In this document: positions 9,347-19,489 of the stretch, in pieces
Numbering within the stretch: the stretch's first letter is position 1
Layout: each line of letters begins with the position of its first letter
From: Streptomyces cynarae
GTDB taxonomy: Bacteria > Actinomycetota > Actinomycetes > Streptomycetales > Streptomycetaceae
Assembly (NCBI RefSeq): GCF_025642135.1
Contig: NZ_CP106793.1
Coordinates: 5,548,001-5,612,000, forward strand
Direction of reading: 5' to 3'
Length of the DNA: 64,000 bases
Notes under the pieces: model-generated
Database searches by the model: none
What the model saw: the letters and a program-made list of their open reading frames with translations, nothing else
What the model was told of the DNA's origin: nothing
Made by a program: the position numbers and the translations under genes

Positions 9347-10032
9347 ACGAGGCGCTCCATGTCCCGGGACTTGCCGTCGCGTACGACGATCTCGCGGTCG
9401 GAGTAGGCCGCCACCCGCGCCTCGTGCGTGACCAGGACGACGGCGGCGTTGGTGGAGCGGGCCGCCTCCGTGAGCAGTTCCATCACGCGCTCGCCGTTGA
9501 GCGAGTCGAGGGCACCGGTGGGTTCGTCGGCGAAGAGCACGCGCGGGTTCGTGACCAGGGCGCGGGCCACGGCCACGCGCTGGCCCTGGCCGCCGGATAT
9601 CTCACCGGGCCGCTTGCCCGCGAGGTCGTCGACCTCGAGCCGGGCCATCCATGACAGCGCGGTCTGCTCGGCCTGTTTGCGGGAGGTGCCGTTCAGCCGC
9701 AGCGGCAGCGCCACGTTCTCCACACAGGTCAGCTCGGGGACGAGCTGGCCGAACTGGAAGACGAACCCGAACTCGCTGCGGCGCAGCAGGCTGCGTTGGG
9801 CATCGCTCATACCGGCCATCTCGCGGCCGTTGTAGACGATGGAGCCGGCGTCGGGCGGCACGATCCCGGCCAGGCAGTGCAGCAGGGTCGACTTGCCCGA
9901 CCCGGAGGGGCCCATCACGGCGACGATCTCGCCGGGGTGGATGGAGAACTCAGCGCCGTCCAGGGCGAGGGTGGGTCCGTACGCCTTGCGCAGGCCCTCG
10001 GCGGCGAGCAGGGAACCGGCGGGAGCAGTCAC
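9343..10032 (-). CDS. ABC transporter ATP-binding protein (LolD/MacB type)
   Basis: This 229-residue ATPase has all nucleotide-binding motifs: Walker A GPSGSGKST, Q-loop FVFQFGQL, signature ISGGQGQRVAVARAL, Walker B VLFADEPTGALD and the switch His in VLVTHE. It matches the LolD/MacB/FtsE class that serves FtsX-type permeases. It starts with GTG overlapping the padR stop (GTGA) and ends overlapping the permease start, forming a tightly coupled three-gene operon. Confidence 0.95.
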   Translation of the reverse strand: MTAPAGSLLAAEGLRKAYGPTLALDGAEFSIHPGEIVAVMGPSGSGKSTLLHCLAGIVPPDAGSIVYNGREMAGMSDAQRSLLRRSEFGFVFQFGQLVPELTCVENVALPLRLNGTSRKQAEQTALSWMARLEVDDLAGKRPGEISGGQGQRVAVARALVTNPRVLFADEPTGALDSLNGERVMELLTEAARSTNAAVVLVTHEARVAAYSDREIVVRDGKSRDMERLV

Positions 10033-10553
10033 TGGGCCACCGCCTCGGCGAGCTTGGCCAGGCGTGCGGCGGTCAGTTCGAGCCAGCGCAGATCAGCCTC
10101 CAGGTGGAACAGGGCGTGATCGCAGATCAGCTGGTCGGCCAGGTCGCCCTTGCGTTTGCGGTCGGTCAGGATCCGCATCATCCGCAGGTGCTCGGCACGC
10201 TGGGTGTCGAGGATGCCGGCCGCGTCGCGGTGCGTGAGCAGGGCGATGACGACCTTGGTGTACAGGGTCGACTGCAGATACGGCTCGGGCTTCTCCGGCG
10301 TCGCCAGCCACCGCTGGACGTCGGTGACGCCTGCATCGGTGATCGCGTAGCGCTTGCGCTCCGGCCCGCCGCCGGGCTCGATCCCGTCGACCTCGACGAG
10401 CCCGTTCTTCAGCAGCCGGGACATCGTCGAGTAGACCTGGCCGTAGTGCAGCGGCCGGTCATGACCGAACTTCTCGTCGAAGGCCCGCTTCAGGTCGTAA
10501 CCGTGGCGGGGCCCGGACTCCAGGAGTCCGAGGAGGGTGTGACCGATGGACAT
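10029..10553 (-). CDS. PadR-family transcriptional regulator
   Basis: This 174-residue PadR protein has an N-terminal winged helix (about 1-75, with LLGLLESGPRHGYDLK and the YGQVYSTMSRLLKNGLV recognition region) and a C-terminal helical PadR_C dimerisation domain ending EAVAQ. ATG 10553 is chosen because the family begins MSIGHTLLGLL. PadR regulators repress adjacent transporter genes and release on binding a drug-like or phenolic ligand. As first gene of the operon it probably represses itself and the ABC genes through the repeated GTATAC sites upstream. Confidence 0.93.
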   Translation of the reverse strand: MSIGHTLLGLLESGPRHGYDLKRAFDEKFGHDRPLHYGQVYSTMSRLLKNGLVEVDGIEPGGGPERKRYAITDAGVTDVQRWLATPEKPEPYLQSTLYTKVVIALLTHRDAAGILDTQRAEHLRMMRILTDRKRKGDLADQLICDHALFHLEADLRWLELTAARLAKLAEAVAQ

Positions 10554-10563
10554 GCAGAGCACT

Positions 10564-10609
10564 GTACACACGGCGTATACACCTGGCGTATACATGGCGC
10601 GTATAGGCT
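10564..10609 (-). promoter_or_regulatory. putative PadR operator/promoter, repeated GTATAC sites
   Basis: GGCGTATACA occurs at 10572-10581 and again at 10585-10594, a 13 bp period. A third degenerate copy (GGCGCGTATA) starts near 10596, and TGTACA lies at 10564-10569. GTATAC is palindromic and AT-rich compared with its surroundings, so it could overlap the -10 region of the padR operon. Confidence 0.6.
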
Positions 10610-10735
10610 GTGGCAGGCGGTGACTCCGTGCAGGTGGCGCTCGATTGTCACGGTTCTGCTACACGTACTGCCGCGGGGCCGGGCGGTACCGGTGCGTCCA
10701 GCGCGGGGCTGGGCGTCGGAGCTCCCGGACGGCAC

Positions 10736-10984
10736 CTACGCTTCCGGCTCGTCCGAAGCCGGCGGTCGCCCCCGGCGGGGGATCGGCTTCGCCTCGCGCG
10801 GCAGGCGCCCCGCCTCCGCCAGAGCCCGCCGCAGCAGGAACTCGATCTGAGCGTTCGCCGAGCGCAGTTCGTCCGACGCCCACCGCGCGAGCGCCTCGTA
10901 CACCGACGGGTCGAGCCGCAACAGCACCTGCTTGCGCTGCTGCGGCCGACGCTGGGGGTCCGCGCCCCCGGAGGGAACCCTCAC
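10736..10984 (-). CDS. small ribbon-helix-helix-type DNA-binding protein
   Basis: This 82-residue protein has the pattern KQVLLRLDPSVYEALARWAS followed by an amphipathic helix, as in Arc/CopG-type ribbon-helix-helix proteins. A basic, proline-rich tail follows. The GTG start overlaps the SPFH gene's stop by 4 bp (GTGA), so it is translated by coupling. The likely role is autoregulation of the SPFH-RHH operon through the palindrome upstream of the SPFH gene. It lacks a toxin partner, so an antitoxin role is not supported. Confidence 0.75.
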   Translation of the reverse strand: MRVPSGGADPQRRPQQRKQVLLRLDPSVYEALARWASDELRSANAQIEFLLRRALAEAGRLPREAKPIPRRGRPPASDEPEA

Positions 10985-11916
10985 TGGTAGAGCGACCCCG
11001 TGTTCAGGACCGGCTGCGGCGCCCGGTCCCCGCACAGCACCACCATCAGGTTCGACACCATCGCCGCCTTCCGCTCCTCGTCCAGCTCCACGATGTCCCG
11101 CTCCCCGATCCGGGCGAGCGCCGCCTCGACCATCCCGACCGCGCCGTCGACGATCTGCCGCCGCGCCGCGACCACCGCCCCGGCCTGCTGCCGCTGGAGC
11201 ATCGCGGACGCGATCTCCGGAGCGTACGCGAGGTGCGTGAACCGCGACTCGATGATCCGCACCCCGGCGGCCTCCACGCGCGCGTGCAGCTCGGCGGCCA
11301 GCTTCTCGGTGATCTCCTCGGCGTTGCCGCGCAGCGAGAGCCCGTCCTCCTCGTGGGCGTCGTACGGGTACTCGATCGCGATGTGCCGCACGGCGGCCTC
11401 GGTCTGTGTGGCGACGAACTCCAGGAAGTCGTCGACCTCGAAGGTGGCCTGGGCCGTGTCCTCCACCTTCCAGACCACCACCGCGGCCAGCTCGATCGGG
11501 TTGCCGTAGGCGTCGTTGACCTTCAGGACGGCGGTCTCGTGATTACGGACCCGGGTCGAGATCTTCGTGCGCGAGGTGAAGGGGTTCACCCAGCGCAGCC
11601 CGTCCTGCCGGATGGTGCCGCGGTAGCGTCCGAAGAGCTGCACCACCCGTGCCTCGCCCGGCGCCACCGTGTTCAGACCGCACATCGCGAGGAACGCCGC
11701 GAGGCCGATCAGTACGCCGGCGACGATGAGCGCGGCCTTGACGCCGGACGCGGCGACCGTCACGCCGCCGGCGATCAGGCCGGCGCCCAGGGCCAGCCCC
11801 ACCAGCCCGAGCAGCAGCGCCAGTCCGCCACCGATGCTGTGCGCCGGGAACTCCCGCACGCGCGGGCTGGGCATCTCCGGTATGTCCGTGGCGGCGGACG
11901 CGGCTTGTGTCGACAT
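10981..11916 (-). CDS. SPFH/band 7 domain membrane protein
   Basis: This 311-residue protein has two close transmembrane segments at about 28-85, then an SPFH (stomatin/prohibitin/flotillin/HflK) domain: [20 protein letters not shown], the [16 protein letters not shown] block, and the helical [23 protein letters not shown] part. SPFH proteins form large oligomers that organise membrane microdomains or protease complexes. No NfeD or FtsH partner is nearby. ATG 11916 is chosen because GGGGGAGA lies 6 bases upstream; an ATG 14 codons earlier has no such signal. Confidence 0.9.
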   Translation of the reverse strand: MSTQAASAATDIPEMPSPRVREFPAHSIGGGLALLLGLVGLALGAGLIAGGVTVAASGVKAALIVAGVLIGLAAFLAMCGLNTVAPGEARVVQLFGRYRGTIRQDGLRWVNPFTSRTKISTRVRNHETAVLKVNDAYGNPIELAAVVVWKVEDTAQATFEVDDFLEFVATQTEAAVRHIAIEYPYDAHEEDGLSLRGNAEEITEKLAAELHARVEAAGVRIIESRFTHLAYAPEIASAMLQRQQAGAVVAARRQIVDGAVGMVEAALARIGERDIVELDEERKAAMVSNLMVVLCGDRAPQPVLNTGSLYQ

Positions 11917-11958
11917 GGGCGGTCTCCCCCGGTTCGTCTCTATCTTCGATCTAGCCAA

Positions 11959-11968
11959 GTGATATCAC
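11959..11968. promoter_or_regulatory. palindromic operator candidate upstream of the SPFH-RHH operon
   Basis: GTGATATCAC is a perfect 10 bp palindrome in an AT-richer patch 43 bp before the SPFH start. Short palindromes of this kind are typical ribbon-helix-helix operators, and the operon's second gene encodes such a protein. Confidence 0.45.
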
Positions 11969-12153
11969 ATTACCCGCCCGAACAACCTTTCACCCCTCCT
12001 GATCGTCGGTTTCGATGGGGCGGGTGCTGGATCTCACGTCCGCAAAAGACGTGATCGACAACCCTTTGTCATACCGCGCGGTGTTAGCTTTCTGAGCTGA
12101 CCTGAACCACGCACCTGTGTGACCCACGAGAGTGAAGCGGAGCGGATCGACCC

Positions 12154-14577
12154 ATGGGACGAGCGGAAGAGAGACGAGCGCGGCAGCGCGCTGGCCGCCG
12201 CGCGGCGCCCAAGCGCTCGCCCAGGACTACCGGGTCCGCGTCGGTCGGCGCGGTGGGCGCGGTCGGCACGGTCAGCCCGGACGGAGCGCCGGTCGGCGGC
12301 CGGGCCGCCGCGCGGGCCGCCAGGACCCGCGGAAAGAACGGCAAGAACGGCAAGACTGGTAAGAGCGGCATACGCCGGTTCTTCACCTGGAAGACGGTCC
12401 TCGGCTCGCTCTTCGGCTTCGTGCTGCTGGTCATGGGCGCGTTCGTGGCGCTGTACGTGATGACTCCCATCCCGACGGCGAACGCCGACGCCATGCTGCA
12501 GAGCAACGTCTACAAGTACAGCGACGGCTCGATCCTCACCCGCAGCGGCAAGCTCAACCGGGAGACGGTCGACCTCGCCGAGGTCCCCAAGCCCGTCCAG
12601 CACACCTTCGTCGCGGCCGAGAACAAGACCTTCTACCAGGACGCGGGCGTCGACCTGAGGGGCACGGCCCGCGGCATCCTCAACACCCTCTCCGGCAAGG
12701 GCGCGCAGGGCGGTTCGACGATCACCCAGCAGTACGTCAAGAACTACTACCTGACCCAGAACCAGACCGTCACGCGCAAGCTGAAGGAACTGGTCATCTC
12801 GCTGAAACTGGACCGCAAGAAGTCCAAGGACTACATCCTCGCGGGCTACATCAACACCAGCTACTACGGACGGGGCGCCTACGGCATCCAGGCCGCGGCG
12901 CAGGCCTACTACCACAAGGACGCCAAGAACCTCACGGTCGAGCAGGGCGCGTACCTGGCCGCGCTGCTCCAGGCGCCGAACCAGTACGACTGGGCGATCG
13001 CCACCGACACCGGCAAGACGCTGGTGCAGCAGCGCTGGAACTACGTCCTGAACAACATGGTCCAGATGCACTGGCTGGACGAGGGCAAGCGCCAGGCCAT
13101 GAAGTTCCCGGTGCCCCTGGCGCCCAAGGGCGCGCCCGGCATGGAGGGGCAGACCGGCTACCTGGTCGACGCGGCCAACGCGGCGCTGGAGAAGCAGCTC
13201 GTCGCCCAGGGCACCGCCTCCACCCTCAGCGACGCCGAGGCGCTCATCACCAAGGGCGGCTGGACGATCACGCTGAACGTCGACAAGAAGAAGCAGACCG
13301 AGCTGGAGCGGACCGTCAAGCAGCAACTGACCAGCAAGCTCGACCAGAAGAAGCGTGCCGTCGACGGCGCCGTCCAGGCCGGTGCCGTCTCCGTCGACCC
13401 GAAGACCGGCAAGGTCCTCGCCCTCTACGGCGGCGTCGACTACTTCAAGCACTACACCAACAACGCGACGCGCCGGGACTACCAGCCCGCCTCCACGTTC
13501 AAGCCGGTCATCCTCGCCGCCGCCCTGGACGAGGGCGCCAAGACCCAGGACGGCCGACAGATCGACGCGAACACGATCTACGACGGCACCAGCGGCCGCC
13601 AGGTCGTGGACAACGGCACCAAGGTCGGCTTCGCCCCGCCGAACGAGGACGACCAGGACTACGGACCCATCACCGTCCAGACGGCGATGAACGACTCCGT
13701 CAACTCCGTCTTCGCGCAGATGGGTGTCGACGTGGGCATGGCCGAGGTGATGAAGGTCGCCGGCAAGCTCGGCATGGACACCAAGGGAATGCAGGCGGTT
13801 CCCGCGCAGACGCTGGGCTCCATGGGTGCGAGCCCGATGGAGATGGCCGGCATCTACGCCACCCTCGACAACCACGGCAAGAAGGTCACCCCGACGATCA
13901 TCAAGTCGGCCGAGCGCGACAACACCGCGGTCACCTTCCCGAACCCGATAGGCGACCAGGTCATCACCCGCGAGGCCGCCGACACGGTGACCTCGGTGCT
14001 CACCGGCGTGGTCGACGACGGTACGGCCAAGACGTCGGTGGCGGCCAACCCGGCGCGCGACGGCCAGCAGGTCGCCGGCAAGACGGGAACGTCCGACAAC
14101 AACAAGTCGGCCTGGTTCACCGGCTTCACGCCCAACCTGGTGACCTCCGTCGGCCTGTTCGGCGAGGACCCCAAGACCCACGCCCAGGTTCCCATGACGG
14201 GCGCCACGGGCCACGTCCCGGGCAGCCCCAGCGGCCGTATCAACGGCGGTAGCTACCCGGCCCTCATCTGGGCGGCGTACACCTTCGAGGCGATGGGCGA
14301 GGTCAGCAAGTTCGACCTGGACACCACCCAGGGCGCGGCGGTCCAGCCGAGCGTGACGCCGACACTCTCGCAGTCGCCGACCACCACGCCGTCGTCGACG
14401 CCGACCTCGCAGAAGCCGACGACCCAGCCCCCGACGAGCTCGGCCCCGCCGTCGAGCTCGCCCACGACGAGCAGGCCTCCGACGAGCTCGGCCCCGCCGT
14501 CGGCGACCAACTCCCCGTCGACGCCGACGCCGCCGGAGAACCCGCTCGACCCGAAGGGCCCGAAGGGCGGGCAGTAG
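12154..14577 (+). CDS. class A penicillin-binding protein (transglycosylase-transpeptidase)
   Basis: This 807-residue bifunctional cell-wall synthase has a basic cytoplasmic tail, a single TM at about 79-103, a GT51 glycosyltransferase domain with catalytic E156 in AENKTFYQDAG and the GGSTITQQ motif, and a transpeptidase domain. Transpeptidase motifs are SxxK at S447-K450 (PASTFK), SxN at S515-N517 (NDSVNS) and KTGTS from K643. The C-terminal 100 residues are a Ser/Thr/Pro-rich linker that probably spans the wall. It polymerises lipid II and cross-links stem peptides. It converges on a phosphatase gene across a strong terminator. Confidence 0.95.
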   Translation: MGRAEERRARQRAGRRAAPKRSPRTTGSASVGAVGAVGTVSPDGAPVGGRAAARAARTRGKNGKNGKTGKSGIRRFFTWKTVLGSLFGFVLLVMGAFVALYVMTPIPTANADAMLQSNVYKYSDGSILTRSGKLNRETVDLAEVPKPVQHTFVAAENKTFYQDAGVDLRGTARGILNTLSGKGAQGGSTITQQYVKNYYLTQNQTVTRKLKELVISLKLDRKKSKDYILAGYINTSYYGRGAYGIQAAAQAYYHKDAKNLTVEQGAYLAALLQAPNQYDWAIATDTGKTLVQQRWNYVLNNMVQMHWLDEGKRQAMKFPVPLAPKGAPGMEGQTGYLVDAANAALEKQLVAQGTASTLSDAEALITKGGWTITLNVDKKKQTELERTVKQQLTSKLDQKKRAVDGAVQAGAVSVDPKTGKVLALYGGVDYFKHYTNNATRRDYQPASTFKPVILAAALDEGAKTQDGRQIDANTIYDGTSGRQVVDNGTKVGFAPPNEDDQDYGPITVQTAMNDSVNSVFAQMGVDVGMAEVMKVAGKLGMDTKGMQAVPAQTLGSMGASPMEMAGIYATLDNHGKKVTPTIIKSAERDNTAVTFPNPIGDQVITREAADTVTSVLTGVVDDGTAKTSVAANPARDGQQVAGKTGTSDNNKSAWFTGFTPNLVTSVGLFGEDPKTHAQVPMTGATGHVPGSPSGRINGGSYPALIWAAYTFEAMGEVSKFDLDTTQGAAVQPSVTPTLSQSPTTTPSSTPTSQKPTTQPPTSSAPPSSSPTTSRPPTSSAPPSATNSPSTPTPPENPLDPKGPKGGQ

Positions 14578-14588
14578 GCGCTGTCGTA

Positions 14589-14631
14589 CGCGAAGGGCGC
14601 CCGGTGGACCGGCCACCGGGCGCCCTTCGCG
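14589..14631. terminator. strong bidirectional terminator after the PBP gene
   Basis: A perfect 19 bp stem (14589-14607 with 14613-14631, beginning CGCGAAGGGCGCCC) has a 5-nt loop ACCGG. The sequence CTGTCGTAC is repeated directly on both sides. It separates the PBP gene from a convergent gene. Confidence 0.85.
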
Positions 14632-14668
14632 CTGTCGTACCTCAGAGCCTGTCTCCGCAGGCAGGTTC

Positions 14669-16785
14669 TCAGCCTCGGTTCAGCTCGAACCAGACCACCT
14701 TGCCGGTGCTCAGCCGGGTCGCACCCCAGCGCCGAGCCAGCCGGTTCACCAGGTAAAGGCCCCGGCCGCCCTCGTCCGTGGCCCGTGCCTGCCGCAGACG
14801 CGGCAGCTGCGGCACGTCGTCGCCCACCTCGCAGCGCAGCACGTCGGTGCGCAGCAGCCGGAGCGTGATCGGACGCGTCGCATACCGCACGGCGTTCGTG
14901 ACGACCTCGCTGACCAGCAGCTCCACCGAGTCCGTCAGCTCCTGGAGCCCCCAGCGGTCGAGCGCCCGGCGCGCCAGCCGCCTCGCCCGGCTCGGCGCCG
15001 CGTCCTCGGGCTCCAGCACCCAGTACGCGACGTCGCTCGGGGCGATCCCGTCGAAACGGGCGGCCAGCAGCGCGATGTCGTCGTCGCGGTCGCCGGGCCC
15101 GAGCATGTCGAGCACCTCGTCGCACAACGCCTCCAGCGGCGGCGGGTGGTCGGCGCCGGTGATCCGGGCGGTCGCGGCGAGCTTCTCCCGCAGCTGCTCT
15201 ATGCCGGTCCACACGTCCCGCAGACGCGACTCGACCAGCCCGTCGGTGTACAGCAGCAGGGTCGCGCCTGCCGGGGCGTCCAGCTCCACCGCCTCGAAGT
15301 CCACCCCGCCCACGCCGATGGGCGCGCCCGCGGGCACCCGCAGCACCTCGGCACGGCCGCCCAGATGCAGCAGCACCGGCGGCGGATGGCCCGCGTTGGC
15401 GATGGTGATCCGGTGCGAGACCGGGTCGTACACCGCGTACAGGCAGGTCGCCATGCGGTCGGTGCCGAGCCGCTGCGCCTGCTCGTCCAGGTGGTGCAGC
15501 ACCTCCTGCGGCGGCAGGTCGAGCCCGGCCAGCGTCTGGGCCGTCGTCCGCAGCTGCCCCATGATCGCCGCGGACGTCATGGAGTGGCCCATCACGTCGC
15601 CCACGACGAGCGCGACCCGGCTGCCCGGCAGTGGAATCGCGTCGTACCAGTCGCCGCCGACCCGCGCGGTCTCCGCGGCGGGCAGATAGCGGGACGCCAG
15701 CCGTACGCCCGTCGGGTTCGGCAGCGTCTCCGGCAGCATGGTGCGCTGCAACTCGTCCGCGATGTACGCCTCACGGCCGTACAGCACCGCCTTGTCGATG
15801 CCGAGCGCGCTGTGCGTGGCGAGCTGCGCGGCGACCAGCAGGTCGTCCGCCTCGAACGCAAGGCGCTCCGCGCGGCGCAGGAACAGCACGGCACCGATCA
15901 CCCGGCGCCGTCCGCGCAGCGGCGCGAGGATGGCGCGCTGGCCCGGGGGCACCGCCAGGTCGTCGCCGAGCAGTTCGGGCAGCGCGGCCCGGGCGGCGGG
16001 CGCGTCCGCGAACACCGGCCGCACCCCGCGCAGCACCTCGGCGAGCGCACCGCCGGGGCGCACCTCGCACAGCTCGTTGCTCAGCTCCACGACCCCGGAG
16101 TCCTCCGGCACCGGAACCGGCAGGATGCCGTCCTCCAGGTCCCGCTCCTGCGGTATCCGGTCGGTGCGCCGCAACCGCAGCACCAGGGGCCCGGTGGGAC
16201 GCTCGTCGCCCACCGGCAGCGGGTCGCGCAGATACACGAGGATCGCGTCCGAGAACGTCGGCACCGTGGCCCGGCACAGGCCCATGACGATCTCGTCCAG
16301 GTCGATGCCGCGGGCGATCCGCCGGGTCGCGGCGCCCACGAAACGCAGCCGGTCGCCGTCGCGCCGCATCGGCATGGGCCCGCTCGGCGGCCCTGACCGG
16401 TGCGCCGCTCCTTGCCGTCGGGCAGGGCGACGGGACGGTTCTGCTCCCCGCTCGGCTGGACCGGGATCACCTCCGGGGCCGGGCGCGGCCGGTGCGTGTC
16501 GGGCTCGTCCGCGGCCGGCTGGGAGTGCTCGGTGCCGCCCGCCGCGGGCAGCGGGGTGGAAGCGCCGCCCGGAGAGCCCGGCGATCCGTGCTGGGCGCAG
16601 GGCGGCGGCGCGGCGGGAGAGGCGGGCGTGTCGCCCGCCCGGGTCTGTGCGGGTAAGGCCGTGGCCGGCGGGGCGATCAGCGGCTCCGAGGTACGCAGGA
16701 GCGCCCCGCGGGGCTCCGCGGGGCCGCCGCCCGGTTGGGGGCGCTCGTGGGAGGTCGGGTGCTCCGTCACGCGTGTCGAATCCAT
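14669..16785 (-). CDS. GAF-SpoIIE PP2C phosphatase with HATPase domain; apparent -1 frameshift
   Basis: The N-terminal 130 residues (start ATG 16785: a disordered, Pro/Ala-rich segment beginning MDSTRVTEHPTSHERPQPGG) are in one frame; the rest is in another. The switch is near 16391-16393, where a three-base G run (coding strand) would need a fourth G to give an uninterrupted protein. An internal ATG at 16375 could also start a 568-residue product. The downstream part has a GAF-like domain, a SpoIIE-type PP2C domain (VGGDWYDAIPLPG, VVGDVMGHS, LLYTDGLVES, DDDIALLAARFDG) and an RsbW-like HATPase domain (SELLVSEVVTNAVRY, DEGGRGLYLV). Such proteins dephosphorylate anti-anti-sigma factors and phosphorylate partners in sigma-factor switching. 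Confidence 0.82.
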
Positions 16786-17059
16786 CCGTCCGGGGCTGCG
16801 CGCCGTGCGTGCAGTTCGTCCCGTCGTGAAGCCGATACCCGGAATACATGCCCCAGGAACGGATTTCCCGCCAGGTCACACGCCGTTCCTGGTGCACCGG
16901 TCGGACGAGCCGTCCCGGTCTGGCCCTCGTACCCCTCGCTCACGTCCTGCCGCCCCTCGGTGACGTTCGGTCAAGCCCAGCGCTTACTGCGGGAGTTGCT
17001 GTGGTGCGCCCTTGCGGAGGACGATCCTACGGTTGTACCGCGGGGGCGCAACAAGGGTC

Positions 17060-17770
17060 TCATGACGTCATGTACGCGGGAGTGCGGTCCCAGTCGTCCG
17101 GCAGCCGCGGCACCGACCAGGACGGATCGGGACGCCAGTGCTGCCAGCCGTCCGAGAACGGTGTGCCCCAGGCACGGATCACCTCCACCGCGGATCGTCC
17201 CGCCTCCCGTACCCGCTCGGCGAGCTGAGCGTCGATCAGGCCGTCCTGCTGGGCCTGTGCGAACTCGTCCTCGTCGCGCCAGCCCCAACTTCGGTCCGGG
17301 TAGACGCAGATGTCCAGGAAATGGTCCTCGGAGTCGACACCGCCGACCCAGCGCACCAGCGGCTCCTCCAGGTTGACGTACCAGTTCTTGAAGCGCCAGC
17401 CCGGGTCCCAGAACAGCCACACCGACCAGGGTTCCCCGGGCCGGGCCAGCTTGAGCACGCCGGTGCCGAACCAGCGGTCGAGCTGCACGGTTCGCGGCTT
17501 GGTGTAGCGGGTCTGGAGCGGTTCGGCGTGCAGCGGCGTGCCGTCGGCGAGGACGGGCCGCACGCATGTCGTCCCCGGTGCCATCCACACGGCGAGCAGG
17601 TCGGAGTCGTCGCGTACGACGGTCACGGGGCGGGCGATGTGGAAGCGCTCGCCCGCGTTCTCCCGGTACCGCCACAGGATCTGGTCACCAGGCGCCCAAC
17701 GTCCCGTCACTCCGTCGGCTTCGCCCGCCTCGCCCGCTTCCACTCGTCTCACCGCTCCACCCTCTGCCAT
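17060..17770 (-). CDS. DUF402 family protein
   Basis: This 236-residue protein contains the DUF402 fold, with FHIARPVTVVRDDSDLLAVWMAPGT near the N-terminus, a central WSVWLFWDPGWRFKNWYVNLEEP block, and acidic DHFLDICVYPD and DEDEF motifs that in FomD/Sa1684-type relatives bind metal and hydrolyse nucleoside diphosphates or CMP-linked substrates. The substrate here is not known. It appears leaderless: a TAATAT -10 box (17777-17782) ends 6 bases before ATG 17770. It lies 95 bp from fumC on the same strand. Confidence 0.8.
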   Translation of the reverse strand: MAEGGAVRRVEAGEAGEADGVTGRWAPGDQILWRYRENAGERFHIARPVTVVRDDSDLLAVWMAPGTTCVRPVLADGTPLHAEPLQTRYTKPRTVQLDRWFGTGVLKLARPGEPWSVWLFWDPGWRFKNWYVNLEEPLVRWVGGVDSEDHFLDICVYPDRSWGWRDEDEFAQAQQDGLIDAQLAERVREAGRSAVEVIRAWGTPFSDGWQHWRPDPSWSVPRLPDDWDRTPAYMTS

Positions 17771-17865
17771 GCACAGATATTAGGTGCCCCAGGCATACGA
17801 CGCTGTGGTGCGTGTCATCGGTTCGCGTCATGGGCGGGTGATGTGCGTCGATATGGGGCGAGGCG

Positions 17866-19251
17866 TTACGGGTGTGTCATCCGCAGGACATCGAGCGCCT
17901 CGTCGAGCTGGTCGAGGGTGAGGTCGCCGCGGTCCACGTAGCCCGACTCCAGGACGACTTGACGGATCGTCTTGCGCTCGGCGAGCGCCTTCTTCGCGAC
18001 CTTCGCGGCCTCTTCGTAGCCGATGTACCGGTTGAGCGGCGTGACGACGGACGGTGACGACTCGGCGTACTCGCGGGAGCGTTCTCGGTGGGCGACGATG
18101 CCGTCGATCGTGCGGTCGGCGAGGAGCCGCGAGACATTGGCGAGGAGCCGGACGGACTCCAGCACGTTCTTGGCGATGACCGGCATCATCACGTTGAGCT
18201 CGAAGTTGCCGGAGGCGCCGGCGGTGGCCACGGTGGCGTCGTTCCCGATGACCTGGGCGGCGACCATGAGAACGGCCTCGGGGATCACGGGGTTGACCTT
18301 GCCGGGCATGATCGAGGAGCCGGGCTGCAGGTCGGGGAGGCTGATCTCGGCGAGGCCGGTGCGCGGCCCGGAGGCCATCCACCGAAGATCATTCGCGATC
18401 TTCGTGAATCCCACGGCGATGGTCCGCAGTTGCCCGCTGATCTCCACGATCCCGTCCCGGGCGCCCTGGGCCTCGAAGTGGTTGCGGGCCTCGGTGAGCG
18501 GCAGGCCGGTGGTGCGGGCGATCTCGGCGATGACGGCGGCGGAGAAACCGGGCGGGGTGTTGATGCCGGTGCCGACGGCGGTGCCGCCGAGGGGGAGTTC
18601 GGCGAGGCGGGGGAGGGAGGCGGTGAGCCGCTCGATGCCGTACCGCACCTGTGCGGCGTACCCGCCGAACTCCTGACCGAGTGTCACGGGCGTGGCGTCC
18701 ATGAGGTGCGTCCGGCCGGACTTCACCACATCGGCGAACTCCTCGGCCTTGCGTTCGAGGGAGGTGGCGAGGTGGTCGAGGGCGGGGACGAGGTCCCGGC
18801 TGACGGCGGCCGCGGCGGCGATGTGGAGGGAGGAGGGGAAGACGTCGTTGGACGACTGCGACGCGTTGACGTGGTCGTTCGGGTGCACGTCCCGGCCGAG
18901 GCGCTCGGTGGCGAGGGTGGCGATGACCTCGTTGGTGTTCATGTTGGAGGAGGTGCCGGAGCCCGTCTGGAAGACGTCGACGGGGAAGTGCTCGTCCCAC
19001 CGGCCCTCGGCCACCTCGGCGGCGGCCTCCTGAATGGCGTCGGCGACGTCCTTGTCGAGCACGCCGAGCTCCGCGTTGACCTTGGCGGCGGCGGCCTTGA
19101 TGCGGGCGAGCGCCTCGATGTGCGCACGCTCGATCCGCTGCCCGGAGACGGGGAAGTTCTCCACGGCACGCTGTGTCTGCGCGCGCCACTTGGCGTGGAG
19201 GGGGACCTGGACCTCGCCCATGGAGTCGTGCTCGATGCGGTATTCGCTCAT
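17866..19251 (-). CDS. fumC: fumarate hydratase class II
   Basis: This 461-residue enzyme interconverts fumarate and malate in the TCA cycle without iron. It has the fumarase/aspartase signature [11 protein letters not shown], the [14 protein letters not shown] substrate loop and [10 protein letters not shown]. The length is typical for FumC. The start ATG 19251 gives the canonical [15 protein letters not shown]-terminus; no strong ribosome-binding site precedes it. A class I fumarase gene lies upstream on the same strand, beyond a repeat array. Confidence 0.96.
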   Translation of the reverse strand: MSEYRIEHDSMGEVQVPLHAKWRAQTQRAVENFPVSGQRIERAHIEALARIKAAAAKVNAELGVLDKDVADAIQEAAAEVAEGRWDEHFPVDVFQTGSGTSSNMNTNEVIATLATERLGRDVHPNDHVNASQSSNDVFPSSLHIAAAAAVSRDLVPALDHLATSLERKAEEFADVVKSGRTHLMDATPVTLGQEFGGYAAQVRYGIERLTASLPRLAELPLGGTAVGTGINTPPGFSAAVIAEIARTTGLPLTEARNHFEAQGARDGIVEISGQLRTIAVGFTKIANDLRWMASGPRTGLAEISLPDLQPGSSIMPGKVNPVIPEAVLMVAAQVIGNDATVATAGASGNFELNVMMPVIAKNVLESVRLLANVSRLLADRTIDGIVAHRERSREYAESSPSVVTPLNRYIGYEEAAKVAKKALAERKTIRQVVLESGYVDRGDLTLDQLDEALDVLRMTHP

Positions 19252-19408
19252 GCCGGGTACAGCGCGGGGGAGGGCGGGGTTGTTCCGGGGGTGGGCCGGA
19301 CGGGGGCGCGCACCGGTGGGCGCCCCCGGCCGCCGTCCACCCCCGCCGCGACCCTGGGCGCTGCGCCCCCAGACCCCCGCTGTCGGCCTTGACGGCCTCG
19401 TCCTCGAA

Positions 19409-19439
19409 CTCCCCCGAGCTCTTCGAACAGGGGGACCCC
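19409..19439. repeat. dispersed palindromic repeat, copy 1
   Basis: A 31 bp element built around CCCCC, GCTCTTCGAAC and GGGGG folds as a hairpin. A near-identical copy in reverse orientation lies at about 58558-58588 inside the end of another gene. From memory, this element is common in Streptomyces intergenic DNA. Confidence 0.6.
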
Positions 19440-19489
19440 AGACGGGCTGAGTGATGCCGACCGGCGCTGACACAGCAGCCCCTCCGGCG

